This document shows positions 33,954 to 43,115 of a stretch of 64,000 bases of DNA, in pieces. A model generated the notes under the pieces. The model did no database searches. It was not told the DNA's origin and saw only the letters and a list, made by a program, of their open reading frames with translations. Position 1 is the stretch's first letter, and each line of letters starts with the position of its first letter. The translations under genes were made by a program, and so were the position numbers. This stretch comes from JANNMJ01 sp031425525 (GTDB lineage Bacteria > Bacteroidota > Bacteroidia > Cytophagales > Hymenobacteraceae): contig JANPJM010000047.1 of the NCBI GenBank assembly GCA_031425525.1, positions 57,003 through 121,002 of the forward strand. Direction: 5' to 3'.

Positions 33954-34714
33954 CGGAACCGCGCCGTCAGGAGCCGTGCGAACGAGCGCGCCTCGCTCAA
34001 CAGAATGCCTGCGTTCATTTGCGAAAATACAATACCTGGCTTGAGGCGCACCGGCACGGGCAGCACCCGCAGACCCGCCGTTGCGCGTGATGCGAGAAAC
34101 ACGAATTCGAGGTCGAAAAGGTACCGGTCGATGGTGGTGCGTAGAAAAATAGCCCGCCCGGCGGCGTTGAAGCCTTTAAGACCCGCCTGCGTATCAGCAA
34201 CGGCCAGCCCCAGTAAATGACGCGATGCGCGCCGCAGTAACTTCGAGATGACCACTCGCCGGGGCGGCACACTGGCGTAGTACGATTCGTCGCGCGCACC
34301 GGTGGCTACATCGGCCGTGCCGACGCGCAGTACAGCCAATACAGCTGCTACGCTTGCTTCCTCATAGGGGAAGTCGATATCGGTAAACAGCACCAGCGGC
34401 GCCGTCGTGTGCGCGATACCCGTACGTAGCGCGTGGCCCTTGCCACGGTTTTCGGTGTAGGTAAGATAGGTAAGCGTCGGCAGTTGGCTTCGCAGAAAAG
34501 CCACATCGTGGTCGGTCACGCCGCGCGTGGCGCCATCATTCACCACTATCAGGCGCCAGCTTACATCGGGGGTTAGGGTACATAGTCGCCCTACTGCCGC
34601 CACCAGGTTGGCCGCCCAACCAGTGGGCGGGTTATAGCATGGCAGCACTAAGTCAACGACGGTAGCACTGGCAGCGGAAAGAACAGACGCCGCTTGGGCA
34701 GAATCAACGGGCAT
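33950..34714 (-). CDS. Family 2 glycosyltransferase, dolichyl-phosphate-mannose-synthase like
   Basis: 254 residues, soluble GT-A fold: VVDLVLPCYNPPTGW at the N-terminus, ENRGKGHALRTGIAHT, the metal-binding FTDIDFPYEEAS, and a later ADTQAGLKGFNAAGRAIF close to the DPM1/DpmA signature. It should move a sugar from a nucleotide donor to a polyprenyl phosphate at the inner membrane. ATG 34714 fits the minus-strand GACCTTTG box at 34797; the longer upstream frame is leader. Coupled to the membrane glycosyltransferase by a GTGA overlap. Confidence 0.9.
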   Translation of the reverse strand: MPVDSAQAASVLSAASATVVDLVLPCYNPPTGWAANLVAAVGRLCTLTPDVSWRLIVVNDGATRGVTDHDVAFLRSQLPTLTYLTYTENRGKGHALRTGIAHTTAPLVLFTDIDFPYEEASVAAVLAVLRVGTADVATGARDESYYASVPPRRVVISKLLRRASRHLLGLAVADTQAGLKGFNAAGRAIFLRTTIDRYLFDLEFVFLASRATAGLRVLPVPVRLKPGIVFSQMNAGILLSEARSFARLLTARFR

Positions 34715-34796
34715 CAAGCGGAAGGTAGTAAGCAGTAACGGGAAGGAGTTCGGAGAGAAAGTACAAAGACGCAGATACGCGCGCCGTTGCAAGCGG

Positions 34797-34804
34797 CAAA
34801 GGTC
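34797..34804 (-). promoter_or_regulatory. -7-like box GACCTTTG upstream of the GT2 gene
   Basis: Minus-strand context GCCGACCTTTGCCGC, one base off TAnnTTTG; 83 bases before the GT2 ATG. Confidence 0.4.
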
Positions 34805-34910
34805 GGCAGAAACGGACAATAGGCGGCTGCGGGTTGTTGTGCAGCAACGGGCAAGAACAAGGTCGGTCGCTCTAACGGACTGTCTGCTCAACTACCGTAT
34901 CTTAGAGCCA

Positions 34911-37900
34911 ATGCTTACCGTCCGCTTACCGTCCGTTTTGCTTTGTTTGGTGTGGTGGCTGGCACTGCCCCACCCCACGGTGGCCGCCGTGTCGGCTACT
35001 CCGCCGCGCCCCCTCGAATTTACCCCGAACCACGGCCAATGGCCCGCCGCCGTGCGGTTGCGCACGGATGTAGCACCCGGCCTGTCGGTCTTTCTCGAAA
35101 ACCGGACGCTTACTTTCTTGCGCTACGACGCCCCCGCCTGGGCCGCTGCCGCGCACCGGGTCAGCGGCGGCGGGCAAGCCGATTCGGCGGCCGTACAGGC
35201 GCACGCTTGGGCCGTGGAGTTGGTAGGTGCCCGCGCCACCGCTCACCCCGAACCCTCCAGCGAAAACTGTGGCCCGGTGCGGCATTACTTCGTTGGAAAG
35301 GAGCAGCGCCGTTGGGCGCCCAACGTGCGCGCCACCACCGCCGCCCGGTACGCCAATGTCTGGCCGGGCATCAGCGTTGCCGCGCACGCCTCGCCGGAGG
35401 GGGCTTTTGAGGTTGATTTTGAGGTGAAGCCCGGCGCTGATGCGGCTAAAATCCGTTTGCGATATTCGGGGTTGAAACCGCTGGTACTCAATGCCGGTAC
35501 CGGCCGTCTACGCCTCCAAACCGCCCTCGGCGAGGTGCAGGAAGCCGCACCGGTTGCGTGGCAAACCACCGCGGGTGGTCTGCGCATCGCCGTGCCATGC
35601 CGTTTCGTGTTGCAGCCGAGCGCCGGGGGTGGCGAGGTATCGTTCGCGCTGCCGACCGGCTACGACCACACCCGCGCGCTCCTCATCGACCCCGTGCTGA
35701 TTGCGGCCACATACTCCGGTTCTACGGCGCCCACGTTCGGTCATACTGCTACCTACGACGCCACCGGCCACCTCTACGCTGCCGGCCCCTGCTTCGATCC
35801 CGGCTACCCCACTACGCGCGGTGCCTTCGATTTGGCGCACTCCGGCGGGCAAGCCAGCGGCGGTTATTTTAACCCCGATGTAGCCATTAGCCGCTACTCG
35901 CCCGATGGGCAGCGGCTGCTGTATGCCACGTACTTAGGCGGGCGAGGCGAAGAATACCCGCACTCGCTGATCGTCAATCATCGGGGCGAGTTGCTGATTC
36001 TGGGCTCTACCGCCAGCCCCGATTTTCCGACTACCGCCGCCGCCTTCGACCGAACCCTCGGCAGCGCGCAGCAGCCCGATATGTTCGTCGCGAAACTCGA
36101 TTCTACGGGCGCGCAATTGCTCGGCAGCACGTACGTGGGCGGCAGCGGCCCCGACGGTCAAGCGCCTTTCGGCCTCCGGTTTTTCTACGGCGATACCTAT
36201 CGCGGTGACCTCGCCATCGATTCCCTCGACCGCGTGTTCGTGGCCTCCAGCACGCAATCGGCTGATTTTCCGTTTACGCCCGGTGTCGTGCGCCCCGCTA
36301 CCGTAGGCTTTGCCGGTACGGCCGTGGTGCTGCGGTTGGCCGCCGACTTGGGGGCGCTCGATTGGGCCGCCGGGATGGGTACGGCCTCGGCGGCGTACGG
36401 CCTGTATGTGCCGCCGTCGGGAGCGCCGTACGTGGTCGGCACTACCATATCGCAAGGATTCCCCACGACGCCGGGCGCGCTGGAACCGGCTTCCGCAGCG
36501 GTATTTCAGCAGCGCGATGGATTCGTGGCGCAACTTGCGCCCGATGGCTCCGGCGTGCGGGCGGCCTCGTATCTGCGACCGCCGGGCGGGGCGCTCAGTT
36601 CCTCGCAGTCGTTTTTCATCCAGCCCGACCCTCGTTCGACCGATGTGTACGTGCTGGGCTCCTCCACGGGGTTTTACCAGATGACGGCCGGCACGTGGGG
36701 ACAAGCCAACGGCGGTCTGGTCATGCAACGCCTGAGCGCCGACCTGAGCCAGTGCCGCTGGACGACCACGCTCGGCCGGCCAGTCACCTACGGCGGCGGC
36801 CGAGTTTCGCTCGACCCGCGCCCCGATACCGACAACCTCTCGCCGACAGCGTTTTTGGTCGATGCCTGCGGCAGTGTCTACGTCTCGGGCTGGGGCCGAA
36901 CCCAAGGGCTCCCCACTACGCCCGACGCATTGCAGGGTACCACCCGCGCTACAGGCATCGGCGGCGATTTGTACCTCGTCGTCCTCACGCCCGATGCGGC
37001 GGCCCTCAGCTACGCCACCTTCGTGGGCGGCTCGTCGGTCAACTCCTTTTATGAGGAACACGTCGATGGCGGCACCAGTCGCTTCGACCCGCAAGGGCGG
37101 GTTTATCAGGCGGTTTGCACCAACGCGCACGATTTTCCAACCACGGCCTCGGCGTGGCGTGCGACCAATTCCGTCGGCGGCGGCGCCTACGATGAAGTGG
37201 CCTTCAAACTCGATTTTGAGCCGCGCGCCGTGCGGGCCGCCGCTGCCACCGCCACTACGGGCGGCCTCCCATCCACCGTTTTTGAAGCCCCGGCCACCGT
37301 GCAATTCACCAATCAATCGTCGCAGTACCCCGGCACCACGTGGCGCTGGAATTTCGGCGACGGCTCGGCCGGCGTCTCCGCCTTTGAACCGGCGCATTTG
37401 TACCTCAACCCCGGCACGTTCACGGTACAGCTCATCACCACCGACCCCGACGCCTGCGGCACCGCCGACACGGTGTACCTGCAAATCACCATTCTCGCCA
37501 ACGATTCCACCGATTTACTCGCCTACACCATTTGCCGGGGCGAGGCCGTGCAGCTCGGCCCTATCGGCGCCGCTGCGGGTTCGTTTACGTGGTCGCCGCC
37601 GGGTTCTTTGTCGAGTGCCACCGCCGTAGACCCGATTGCCTCTCCCATCATCAGCACCATGTATGCTGCTACCGGGCGGCTGCCGGGCACCTCGCGGCGC
37701 AATACCTGGCGTGCCACCGTTACGGTATTGCAGCCCGATACCGCCCTGCTCACCGTCGAGCGCCGCTGCTTGCCCGGTGGCAGCGAGGCGCAGTTCAGGC
37801 TCAATCAGCCCCTGAAATCGGGCATCTGGGAGTTCGGCGACGGCTCGCCGCCCCAACCCGCCGACCCCGCGCAATCGGTTACGCATTTCTACAAATACCC

Positions 37901-38234
37901 CGGCACTTACACGGCGCACGTGCGCGGCTTAGACGCGCACGGCTGCCTCACCTCAACCACCGCCCTCATCACGGCCGATGAGTTGTTCGTGCCCAACATC
38001 TTCACCCCCAACGCCGACGGTACCAATGATACCTTCGTGGTAGGCTGCCTGGAGCCCGGTACGGCCACCTTGGAAGTGTACAACCGCTGGGGCCGTTTGG
38101 TCTACGATTCCGGCACCGGCCAGTACCTAAACCAATGGAACGGCGGCGGCCTGGCTGCGGGCCTGTATTACTACTATTTGCGGCTCAATTACGCGCCGAC
38201 GCCGTTCAAGGGGTGGGTGGAGATTACGCGATAA
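34911..38234 (+). CDS. T9SS type B sorting domain protein with SBBP-like repeats and PKD domains
   Basis: 1107 residues, secreted to the cell surface. Signal peptide at 1-26; an N-terminal DUF7948-like part (LEFTPNHGQWPAAVRLRTDV); several SBBP-type beta-propeller repeats (LYATYLGGRGEEYPHSLIVN, QLLGSTYVGGSGPDGQA, DFPTTAAAFDRTLGS); PKD-like domains near 790-860 (WRWNFGDGSAG) and near 970 (WEFGDGSPP); and a C-terminal gliding-motility-type domain (VPNIFTPNADGTNDTFVV, VYNRWGRLVYDSG, AGLYYYYLRL). The last directs export by the type IX system and surface attachment. ATG 34911. Role: adhesin or surface scaffold, by architecture only. Confidence 0.92.
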   Translation: MLTVRLPSVLLCLVWWLALPHPTVAAVSATPPRPLEFTPNHGQWPAAVRLRTDVAPGLSVFLENRTLTFLRYDAPAWAAAAHRVSGGGQADSAAVQAHAWAVELVGARATAHPEPSSENCGPVRHYFVGKEQRRWAPNVRATTAARYANVWPGISVAAHASPEGAFEVDFEVKPGADAAKIRLRYSGLKPLVLNAGTGRLRLQTALGEVQEAAPVAWQTTAGGLRIAVPCRFVLQPSAGGGEVSFALPTGYDHTRALLIDPVLIAATYSGSTAPTFGHTATYDATGHLYAAGPCFDPGYPTTRGAFDLAHSGGQASGGYFNPDVAISRYSPDGQRLLYATYLGGRGEEYPHSLIVNHRGELLILGSTASPDFPTTAAAFDRTLGSAQQPDMFVAKLDSTGAQLLGSTYVGGSGPDGQAPFGLRFFYGDTYRGDLAIDSLDRVFVASSTQSADFPFTPGVVRPATVGFAGTAVVLRLAADLGALDWAAGMGTASAAYGLYVPPSGAPYVVGTTISQGFPTTPGALEPASAAVFQQRDGFVAQLAPDGSGVRAASYLRPPGGALSSSQSFFIQPDPRSTDVYVLGSSTGFYQMTAGTWGQANGGLVMQRLSADLSQCRWTTTLGRPVTYGGGRVSLDPRPDTDNLSPTAFLVDACGSVYVSGWGRTQGLPTTPDALQGTTRATGIGGDLYLVVLTPDAAALSYATFVGGSSVNSFYEEHVDGGTSRFDPQGRVYQAVCTNAHDFPTTASAWRATNSVGGGAYDEVAFKLDFEPRAVRAAAATATTGGLPSTVFEAPATVQFTNQSSQYPGTTWRWNFGDGSAGVSAFEPAHLYLNPGTFTVQLITTDPDACGTADTVYLQITILANDSTDLLAYTICRGEAVQLGPIGAAAGSFTWSPPGSLSSATAVDPIASPIISTMYAATGRLPGTSRRNTWRATVTVLQPDTALLTVERRCLPGGSEAQFRLNQPLKSGIWEFGDGSPPQPADPAQSVTHFYKYPGTYTAHVRGLDAHGCLTSTTALITADELFVPNIFTPNADGTNDTFVVGCLEPGTATLEVYNRWGRLVYDSGTGQYLNQWNGGGLAAGLYYYYLRLNYAPTPFKGWVEITR

Positions 38235-38280
38235 GGGCGGCAGCGCGACTCGTTCTGCGCGGGTTGATTGGGCTTGCTGT

Positions 38281-38405
38281 GCAACGTAACGCCAAGCTCC
38301 TGCTTGGCGACTGACGCTCGGCGGCGCGCGTGTGGCGGCGGCAACGTAACGCCAAGTGCCTGCTTGTTGTAGCACAGCGCGCACCAAGCAGGCGCTTGGC
38401 GGCAC
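38281..38405. repeat. Two direct copies plus one inverted copy of the GTAACGCCAAG repeat
   Basis: GCAACGTAACGCCAAG occurs at 38281 and again exactly 60 bases later at 38341; an inverted partner (CCAAGCAGGCGCTTGGCG, about 38383-38402) can pair with the second. Same family as 10680-10750. It fills the gap after the T9SS type B gene. Confidence 0.8.
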
Positions 38406-38445
38406 ATTTTTGCCGGGCAGCAGCACCCAACCCCCCCTAAAACAG

Positions 38446-38482
38446 CGCCGCCCGGCTACCATCGTACGGCAGCCGGGCGGCG
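38446..38482. terminator. Bidirectional terminator-like hairpin
   Basis: Stem CGCCGCCCGGCTACC / GGCAGCCGGGCGGCG with one mismatch, between convergent genes (T9SS type B protein on plus, regulatory-like domain protein on minus). No strong T-run. Confidence 0.6.
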
Positions 38483-38570
38483 ACAAGTTCAACAACAGGT
38501 TTCTCCCGATTAGCGGCTGCGCGGATCGCCCGAAGGCAGACGCTTTGTAATCGGGATACTGCCGCTGGAG

Positions 38571-39017
38571 TTATTTTTTCTTCTTGTTCTGCATCGACAC
38601 CACCAGGAACGTATTCGGGTCGGTGATGGTGACGCTCTGGTCGGCGAAACCGGCGTAGCTCACTTCCAGATCGAGGGAACCGCGCGAGAAGTCAAGCTCC
38701 ATCGAAAAATCACCGTTCTCATCAGCTACGGCCATTTGGCGCGTCGATTTGACGTAGATGATAGCGCCGGGCAGCGCCTTTAGTTTCTCCTGCTTCACGG
38801 TGCCAGTGAACAGCACAACGTTTGGCGCATCTTCCTCTTCCTGCTCAGCCGCAGTGGTGGTAGCTGGTGCTGGGGTGCTGGGAGCCGGGGCAGCGGTTTC
38901 AGCAGCAATAGCCGTCCGGGGCAAAGGCGCGGGCTTCACTTGTGCGAAAACAGCTACCGGTGCGCTTGCCAAAGCGAGGACGCAAACGAAAGAGACGAAA
39001 GAGAAGAGATTTTTCAT
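38571..39017 (-). CDS. Secreted protein with a carboxypeptidase-regulatory-like beta domain
   Basis: 148 residues: signal peptide (MKNLFSFVSFVCVLALASAP, cleavage near AVFA-QV), an Ala/Pro/Thr/Glu-rich spacer, then a transthyretin-like domain (FTGTVKQEKLKALPGAIIYV, MAVADENGDFSMELDF, LEVSYAGFADQSVTI) as found at the N-terminus of SusC/TonB receptors, but here standing alone, followed by a Lys tail. Periplasmic or outer-membrane facing. No TonB-dependent receptor is next to it. Confidence 0.85.
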   Translation of the reverse strand: MKNLFSFVSFVCVLALASAPVAVFAQVKPAPLPRTAIAAETAAPAPSTPAPATTTAAEQEEEDAPNVVLFTGTVKQEKLKALPGAIIYVKSTRQMAVADENGDFSMELDFSRGSLDLEVSYAGFADQSVTITDPNTFLVVSMQNKKKK

Positions 39018-39402
39018 CGGACGTTCAGCAATCTATGGAACAGGACAGGTTACAACCCAAACTCACTCAAACCAAACAGCTAACGAGGCAGATGCAGATG
39101 ATCACAAGGGAGAATTTCGTGCCGAAAAATTCGGCGGTGATGGTTCTCCTTTCGCGACCACAAACCGAAGGTAAGAGCGAAAGTTTGGCAAGTGCAACTA
39201 TTTACTCCACAAAATAGCAAGATTCTGCTAAAATTCAAGAAGCAACTAAAAATCGTGCAATTACTGAGGCGGTAACGACCTTGTTTTCAGGCGACAAGCA
39301 GACTTTTGGGCAGCAGAAAACAAGTGCTCTGCACTCAATTATCTGCCTACAAAGGTCGGCGGGAAGCGGAAACTTTCGTGTTACCGCATTGCTACGCCCG
39401 GC
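39018..39402. other. AT-rich gap between two minus-strand genes
   Basis: No gene seen. A minus-strand CGACCTTTG box lies at 39350-39357, but more than 330 bases from the next start, so it is doubtful. Base composition is clearly lower in GC than the surrounding genes. Confidence 0.4.
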
Positions 39403-40104
39403 CTACAACCCGACGCCGAGGTACACCTGAAACGTGCCGTTACGGATGTCGCTCTGCGCCTGCCGCTTGATACTGTTGACGGAGTAGGCATCGCCGGAGC
39501 GTAGGTCGGTCAGGCTATAGTCATAGCGAGCGCCAAAACGCAGAAATTCCAGTTTCGCCTCAATACCGCCCACGGCGCCCACATCTACGGAGTTGAACTT
39601 ATAAGCGTCCGCATCCACCTGTTTATCGCCGGAGCGGATATTTAACAGGTAGCTCACCTGCGGGCCGATTTGGATGGCCACGTTGTCGAAGACGTTGAAC
39701 ACGAACAGCACCGGTACCGACAAATAGCTCAGTTTCACGGTGCTGTTGGTGCCGGTGGAGTCGGCAAGGTCGGCGCGGTTGCGCAGAACCTCTTTGCCCT
39801 TGAACCCTTTGCGCTGATATAGCAACTCAGGCTGAATCGAGAACCAATTGCTGACGCCGATTTGGGCGTACGCCCCAAAATGGTACTGTGTCAAGCCATC
39901 GGTACCGCCATCATAGAGTTTATTGACGCCATCGCCTTTGATGGAGTTGAAATTGACGCCGCCCTTGAGGCCGAAGCCCGAATTTTCGGCGCCATTAGAC
40001 CGGAAACGGGGCGTGGATTGCGGATTATTGCTGAGCGAAGGCTGAGCGATGGCAGCCAACGGGCCGCCCAACAGCAGGAACGAGGCAATTATCAGGTTTT
40101 TCAT
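39403..40104 (-). CDS. Outer-membrane beta-barrel protein (PorT-like porin family)
   Basis: 233 residues with signal peptide (MKNLIIASFLLLGGPLAAIA-QP). The mature part has alternating barrel strands (FGLKGGVNFNSIKG, QYHFGAYAQIGVSNWFSIQPE, KLSYLSVPVLFVFNVFDNVA) and ends with an aromatic-poor VYLGVGL strand. Matches the Bacteroidota outer-membrane beta-barrel family. It is next to and parallel with a paralogous gene (40258-40920), suggesting a tandem duplication. No partner or ligand can be assigned. Confidence 0.87.
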   Translation of the reverse strand: MKNLIIASFLLLGGPLAAIAQPSLSNNPQSTPRFRSNGAENSGFGLKGGVNFNSIKGDGVNKLYDGGTDGLTQYHFGAYAQIGVSNWFSIQPELLYQRKGFKGKEVLRNRADLADSTGTNSTVKLSYLSVPVLFVFNVFDNVAIQIGPQVSYLLNIRSGDKQVDADAYKFNSVDVGAVGGIEAKLEFLRFGARYDYSLTDLRSGDAYSVNSIKRQAQSDIRNGTFQVYLGVGL

Positions 40105-40257
40105 CGGCAGAGTTTGCGTAGGTGATTGGGCCTACGACGGTGCAAGTTGGCGGTGCGCCGCCGTATAACAAGCCCCTATACTCTCCGCCACCCTGAAAGT
40201 TGCGCCGAACGGGCGCCTGGCACCGCTGCCGACGCCCCCGAATCACCTGAAACTATC

Positions 40258-40920
40258 CTAAAAACCGGCCCCCAAATACGCCTGCACCTGCCCTGCCTGC
40301 CACGCCGACCCAACGCGCTGCCCCGTGGCTTTAAGGTCGGTGAGGTCGCGCAGGGGCACCCCGTAACGCAAACCCACCCGCAGGAAACCCACGCGCGCCT
40401 CGCCCCCGACGAGCAGCGCCGTCGTGAGGCGGGGCGCCAAGCCCGTGGAGGCAAGTGGCACAGTGCCTTCAGCACCCAAAGCGGAACTGATGCTGCGGGG
40501 CGCCTCGCCGGAAGTACGCACCTGGAGTTGCGGCCCGGCGTGTAGGCTCACATTGTAAAACGGATTGACCACGAACAGCGCCGGTAGCCGCAGCCCGGCA
40601 CTGGTGCCCAGGGTCGTGTTTTCGCGGTAGTACAGCGCCTCGCCCTGCACCGAAACGGCCCGGCTGAGCGCTCGCTGATGGAAGAAACCCATCTCGAAAG
40701 CGCCCGGCAGCTTGCGGTCGCGCACGGCCGTTTGCAACAGACTCCAGTTGGCGCCCGCCCGCAGGCCGGTGCCGTGGTTGCGCGCCGGCAACTCGTCGTT
40801 TTCGTCGGTGAAGCCGCGCGTAGGCCGATCCGGCGTATTCGAAAGGTTGGTAGGTTGCTGTTGTGCCGTGGCCGCACCAGCCGAAAACAGTAAACAAAAG
40901 GCAATCAGAAGCTTTTTCAA
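40258..40920 (-). CDS. Outer-membrane beta-barrel protein, paralog of its neighbour
   Basis: 220 residues. Signal peptide MKKLLIAFCLLFSAGAATA-QQ, then a short Asn/Pro/Arg-rich stretch and the same barrel pattern as the neighbour (TGLRAGANWSLLQT, LRLPALFVVNPFYNVSLHAG, FLRVGLRYGVPLRDLTDL, VQAYLGAGF). The gap of 153 bases to the next gene downstream leaves room for a separate promoter. Likely an outer-membrane protein of the PorT-like family; role unknown. Confidence 0.85.
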   Translation of the reverse strand: MKKLLIAFCLLFSAGAATAQQQPTNLSNTPDRPTRGFTDENDELPARNHGTGLRAGANWSLLQTAVRDRKLPGAFEMGFFHQRALSRAVSVQGEALYYRENTTLGTSAGLRLPALFVVNPFYNVSLHAGPQLQVRTSGEAPRSISSALGAEGTVPLASTGLAPRLTTALLVGGEARVGFLRVGLRYGVPLRDLTDLKATGQRVGSAWQAGQVQAYLGAGF

Positions 40921-41021
40921 ACCGAAGAAAAGTAGCCTGTTAAGGCGGTTGAAAACGTGATGATGCGTATCGGACGGGCAATTTTGACCCGCCGCATGGC
41001 AGAGTTTAGCGTTGGGGTGCG

Positions 41022-41029
41022 TAACTTTG
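41022..41029 (+). promoter_or_regulatory. -7 box TAACTTTG of the tRNA-Val gene
   Basis: Exact TAnnTTTG match 31 bases before the tRNA; a TTTAG at 41005-41009 is in about the -33 position. Confidence 0.65.
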
Positions 41030-41059
41030 CAGCATCAACTGGCCCCCACGGGCCGGATT

Positions 41060-41137
41060 GGAGCGTTAGCTCAGCTGGTTCAGAGCACTACCTTGACAGG
41101 GTAGGGGTCACTGGTTCGAACCCAGTACGCTTCACCA
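41060..41137 (+). tRNA. tRNA-Val (anticodon GAC)
   Basis: Complete cloverleaf: acceptor GGAGCGT / ACGCTTC with encoded ACCA, D-arm GCTC..GAGC, anticodon stem CTACC/GGTAG around TTGACAG (anticodon GAC), variable loop GGGTC, T-arm ACTGG-TTCGAAC-CCAGT. Length 78 with CCA. Anticodon GAC reads Val GUC/GUU codons. Confidence 0.97.
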
Positions 41138-41353
41138 TTTCTTCGGCAATACCCATTTCAGCAATGAGATGGGTATTGTTGTTTATGGCAATATCAAGAG
41201 AGATGCGTATAAGACACGAATACAACAGAATCAGTTCCGATTTTTGAATGAAACGATTGATTCAACCCCGTTTCGCTAAAAGTTTCGCAGTAAAATGCTG
41301 GTAAGACTGCGGTTGTTGCAAAATTTGGCCCGCTTGTACTTCCGTAACTCTCT

Positions 41354-42256
41354 ATGCTTCGGATAGCTTGGGCGCCTGGCTACGCGCACATCCTGCCGGA
41401 AGGCCACCGCTTCCCGATGGCAAAGTATGAGGTGCTGCCCGAGCAGTTGATCCATCACGGCATCGTGCCGGAAAGTGCGTTTTTCGTACCCGAGCCACTG
41501 GCCGAGGCGCCGTTGTTGGCCATCCATACCCTGGATTATTGGGTGCGGCTGCGCGATGGGCACCTCACGGCGGCCGAAATTCGGAAAACCGGTTTTCCGT
41601 GGTCGGCGGCGCTGGTTGAGCGCGAAATCATCATTGCCGAAGGCACGCGCCACTGCTGCGAGTATGCGCTGGCGTACGGCGCGGCGGCCAACATCGCGGG
41701 CGGTACGCACCACGCCTACCCCGGCCACGGCGAGGGTTTTTGTCTGCTCAACGACCAAGCCATCGCCGCGCGGTGGCTGCTCGATGCGGGCCGCGCGTGG
41801 CAAGTGCTGATCGTGGACCTCGACGTACACCAAGGCAACGGCACGGCGGCCATTTTTGCTGATGAGCCGCGCGTGTTCACGTTCAGTATGCACGGCGCCA
41901 CCAACTACCCGGCCCGCAAAGAGCAATCAGACCTGGATTTGCCTCTGCCCGACGGTACCCTTGATGCCGAGTACTTGGCGCTCCTGCGCACGACGTTGCC
42001 GCGCCTGTTGGCCGAGGTGCAACCCGATTTCGTTTTCTATCTCGCCGGGGTCGATGTCCTCGCGACCGATAAACTCGGTAAGCTGGCGCTTACGCCCGCC
42101 GGGTGCCTAGAGCGCGACCGCTACGTGCTGGGCACGTTCCGGGCGGCGGGGCTGCCCGTGGTTACGTGTATGGGTGGTGGGTACTCGCCGCGCCTCGCCG
42201 ATATCGTGGATGCGCACGCCAACACCTTCCGCGCTATGCAGGAAACGTGGGGGTGA
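41354..42256 (+). CDS. Histone-deacetylase-family protein (acetoin utilisation/acetylpolyamine amidohydrolase type)
   Basis: 300 residues of the HDAC superfamily, zinc-dependent hydrolases acting in bacteria on acetyl-lysine or acetylated polyamines. Seen: HHAYPGHGEGFCLLNDQAIA (catalytic His pair), the metal site VDLDVHQGNGTAA, the second metal Asp region YLAGVDVLATDKLG and the closing VTCMGGGYSPRL. ATG 41354. Standing alone, convergent with a methyltransferase gene. Substrate cannot be inferred. Confidence 0.93.
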   Translation: MLRIAWAPGYAHILPEGHRFPMAKYEVLPEQLIHHGIVPESAFFVPEPLAEAPLLAIHTLDYWVRLRDGHLTAAEIRKTGFPWSAALVEREIIIAEGTRHCCEYALAYGAAANIAGGTHHAYPGHGEGFCLLNDQAIAARWLLDAGRAWQVLIVDLDVHQGNGTAAIFADEPRVFTFSMHGATNYPARKEQSDLDLPLPDGTLDAEYLALLRTTLPRLLAEVQPDFVFYLAGVDVLATDKLGKLALTPAGCLERDRYVLGTFRAAGLPVVTCMGGGYSPRLADIVDAHANTFRAMQETWG

Positions 42257-42296
42257 GGGTAGATGAGTAGGTACGCTGATCGGCTCACTAGAATCT

Positions 42297-42353
42297 GTCA
42301 TTGCGAGGAGGCCTTGCGGTTGCGAGCGTAGCGCGACGAAGCAATCTCACAGA
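42297..42353. repeat. REP-like element, GTCATTGCGAGGAGGC family
   Basis: TGTCATTGCGAGGAGGCCTT then GCGGTTGCGAGCGTAGCGC and GAAGCAATCTC. Located between convergent genes. Same family as 16160-16266 and 24653-24728. Confidence 0.8.
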
Positions 42354-42371
42354 AGAGCTGTAACGCGGGGG

Positions 42372-43088
42372 TTAACTTTTTCCTGCGCTCACCACTAATT
42401 CCCAGCGGAAAGCCCACCGCCACCGCAGCCGTTGCACGCGCACGCCGGCCGCCGCGCAAAGCGCCACTAAATCGGTTCGCCGGAACGCGCGGGCCACCGA
42501 AACCGGCGCGTCGTGCTGCACCAAGTAGGAGCCGCCGAGTAGCCGCGTGAGCCACTTGATGCTGTAATACGCCAGCGGATGGCGGTGCAAATCATTGACT
42601 ACTACGCCTAAGTGGGCTTGCTGCGCCAGTTGTCGCAGCATCTTCACGAGGGCTGCATCAGTGAAATGATGACAGAACAGGCTGCACGTCACTGCATCGA
42701 AACGCTGCTGCCGAAACTCGGCCCCGAAAATATCGGCTTGCTGAAACGTGATTTCGGGCCACGGCGCGCATTTCTGGCGCGCATAGTCAATCATGAAGGC
42801 GTTGGCATCGATGCCGACCAACTCCACGTCCACGCCGTGGCGGCGCGCCCACACGGCAATTACGCGCAGGGTATCGCCGCCGCCACAGCCCACATCGGCG
42901 AGGCGCAGCGGGCGGCCCGCTGGCTGTTGCGTTTGCAACACGCGCAAGCCGTGCAGTACGGGCGCATAGCCGCCGAGCCAAGTATTGATGGTTTCGAGTT
43001 CATCGAGGTTTTGGCGCAGCGCGTCGGAGGCGAGCGTCAGGTCGTCCATCAACTCGGGGGTGTGGTGGCGGGTGCGCAGGTCGATCAC
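42372..43088 (-). CDS. SAM-dependent methyltransferase next to a type III polyketide synthase
   Basis: 238 residues, class I Rossmann methyltransferase: SAM site LRLADVGCGGGDTLRVIA near residue 62-78, acidic VELVGIDANAFMIDYA, and CSLFCHHFTDAALVKML. ATG 43088 is 27 bases downstream of the polyketide synthase stop on the same strand, so they are one operon. In similar two-gene clusters the methyltransferase modifies the resorcinol or pyrone product; that is family-based inference. Confidence 0.88.
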   Translation of the reverse strand: MIDLRTRHHTPELMDDLTLASDALRQNLDELETINTWLGGYAPVLHGLRVLQTQQPAGRPLRLADVGCGGGDTLRVIAVWARRHGVDVELVGIDANAFMIDYARQKCAPWPEITFQQADIFGAEFRQQRFDAVTCSLFCHHFTDAALVKMLRQLAQQAHLGVVVNDLHRHPLAYYSIKWLTRLLGGSYLVQHDAPVSVARAFRRTDLVALCAAAGVRVQRLRWRWAFRWELVVSAGKS

Positions 43089-43115
43089 AGCCGTAATCTG
43101 AAGTAGAAAGCCGCC

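Noticed and set aside
35934..37484. 516-codon minus-strand open frame inside the T9SS type B gene
   Set aside because: Shadow of a strongly supported gene; no family pattern.
38281..38405. Possible CRISPR array because of regularly spaced repeats
   Set aside because: Only two direct copies, the spacer is itself repeat-related, and no cas gene is in the window.
41060..41137. tRNA as an integration site
   Set aside because: The tRNA-Val gene is intact and no direct repeat of its 3' end was seen downstream; no integrase nearby.
41060..41137. Reading the tRNA as tRNA-Asp
   Set aside because: The loop TTGACAG gives anticodon GAC (Val); Asp needs GTC.
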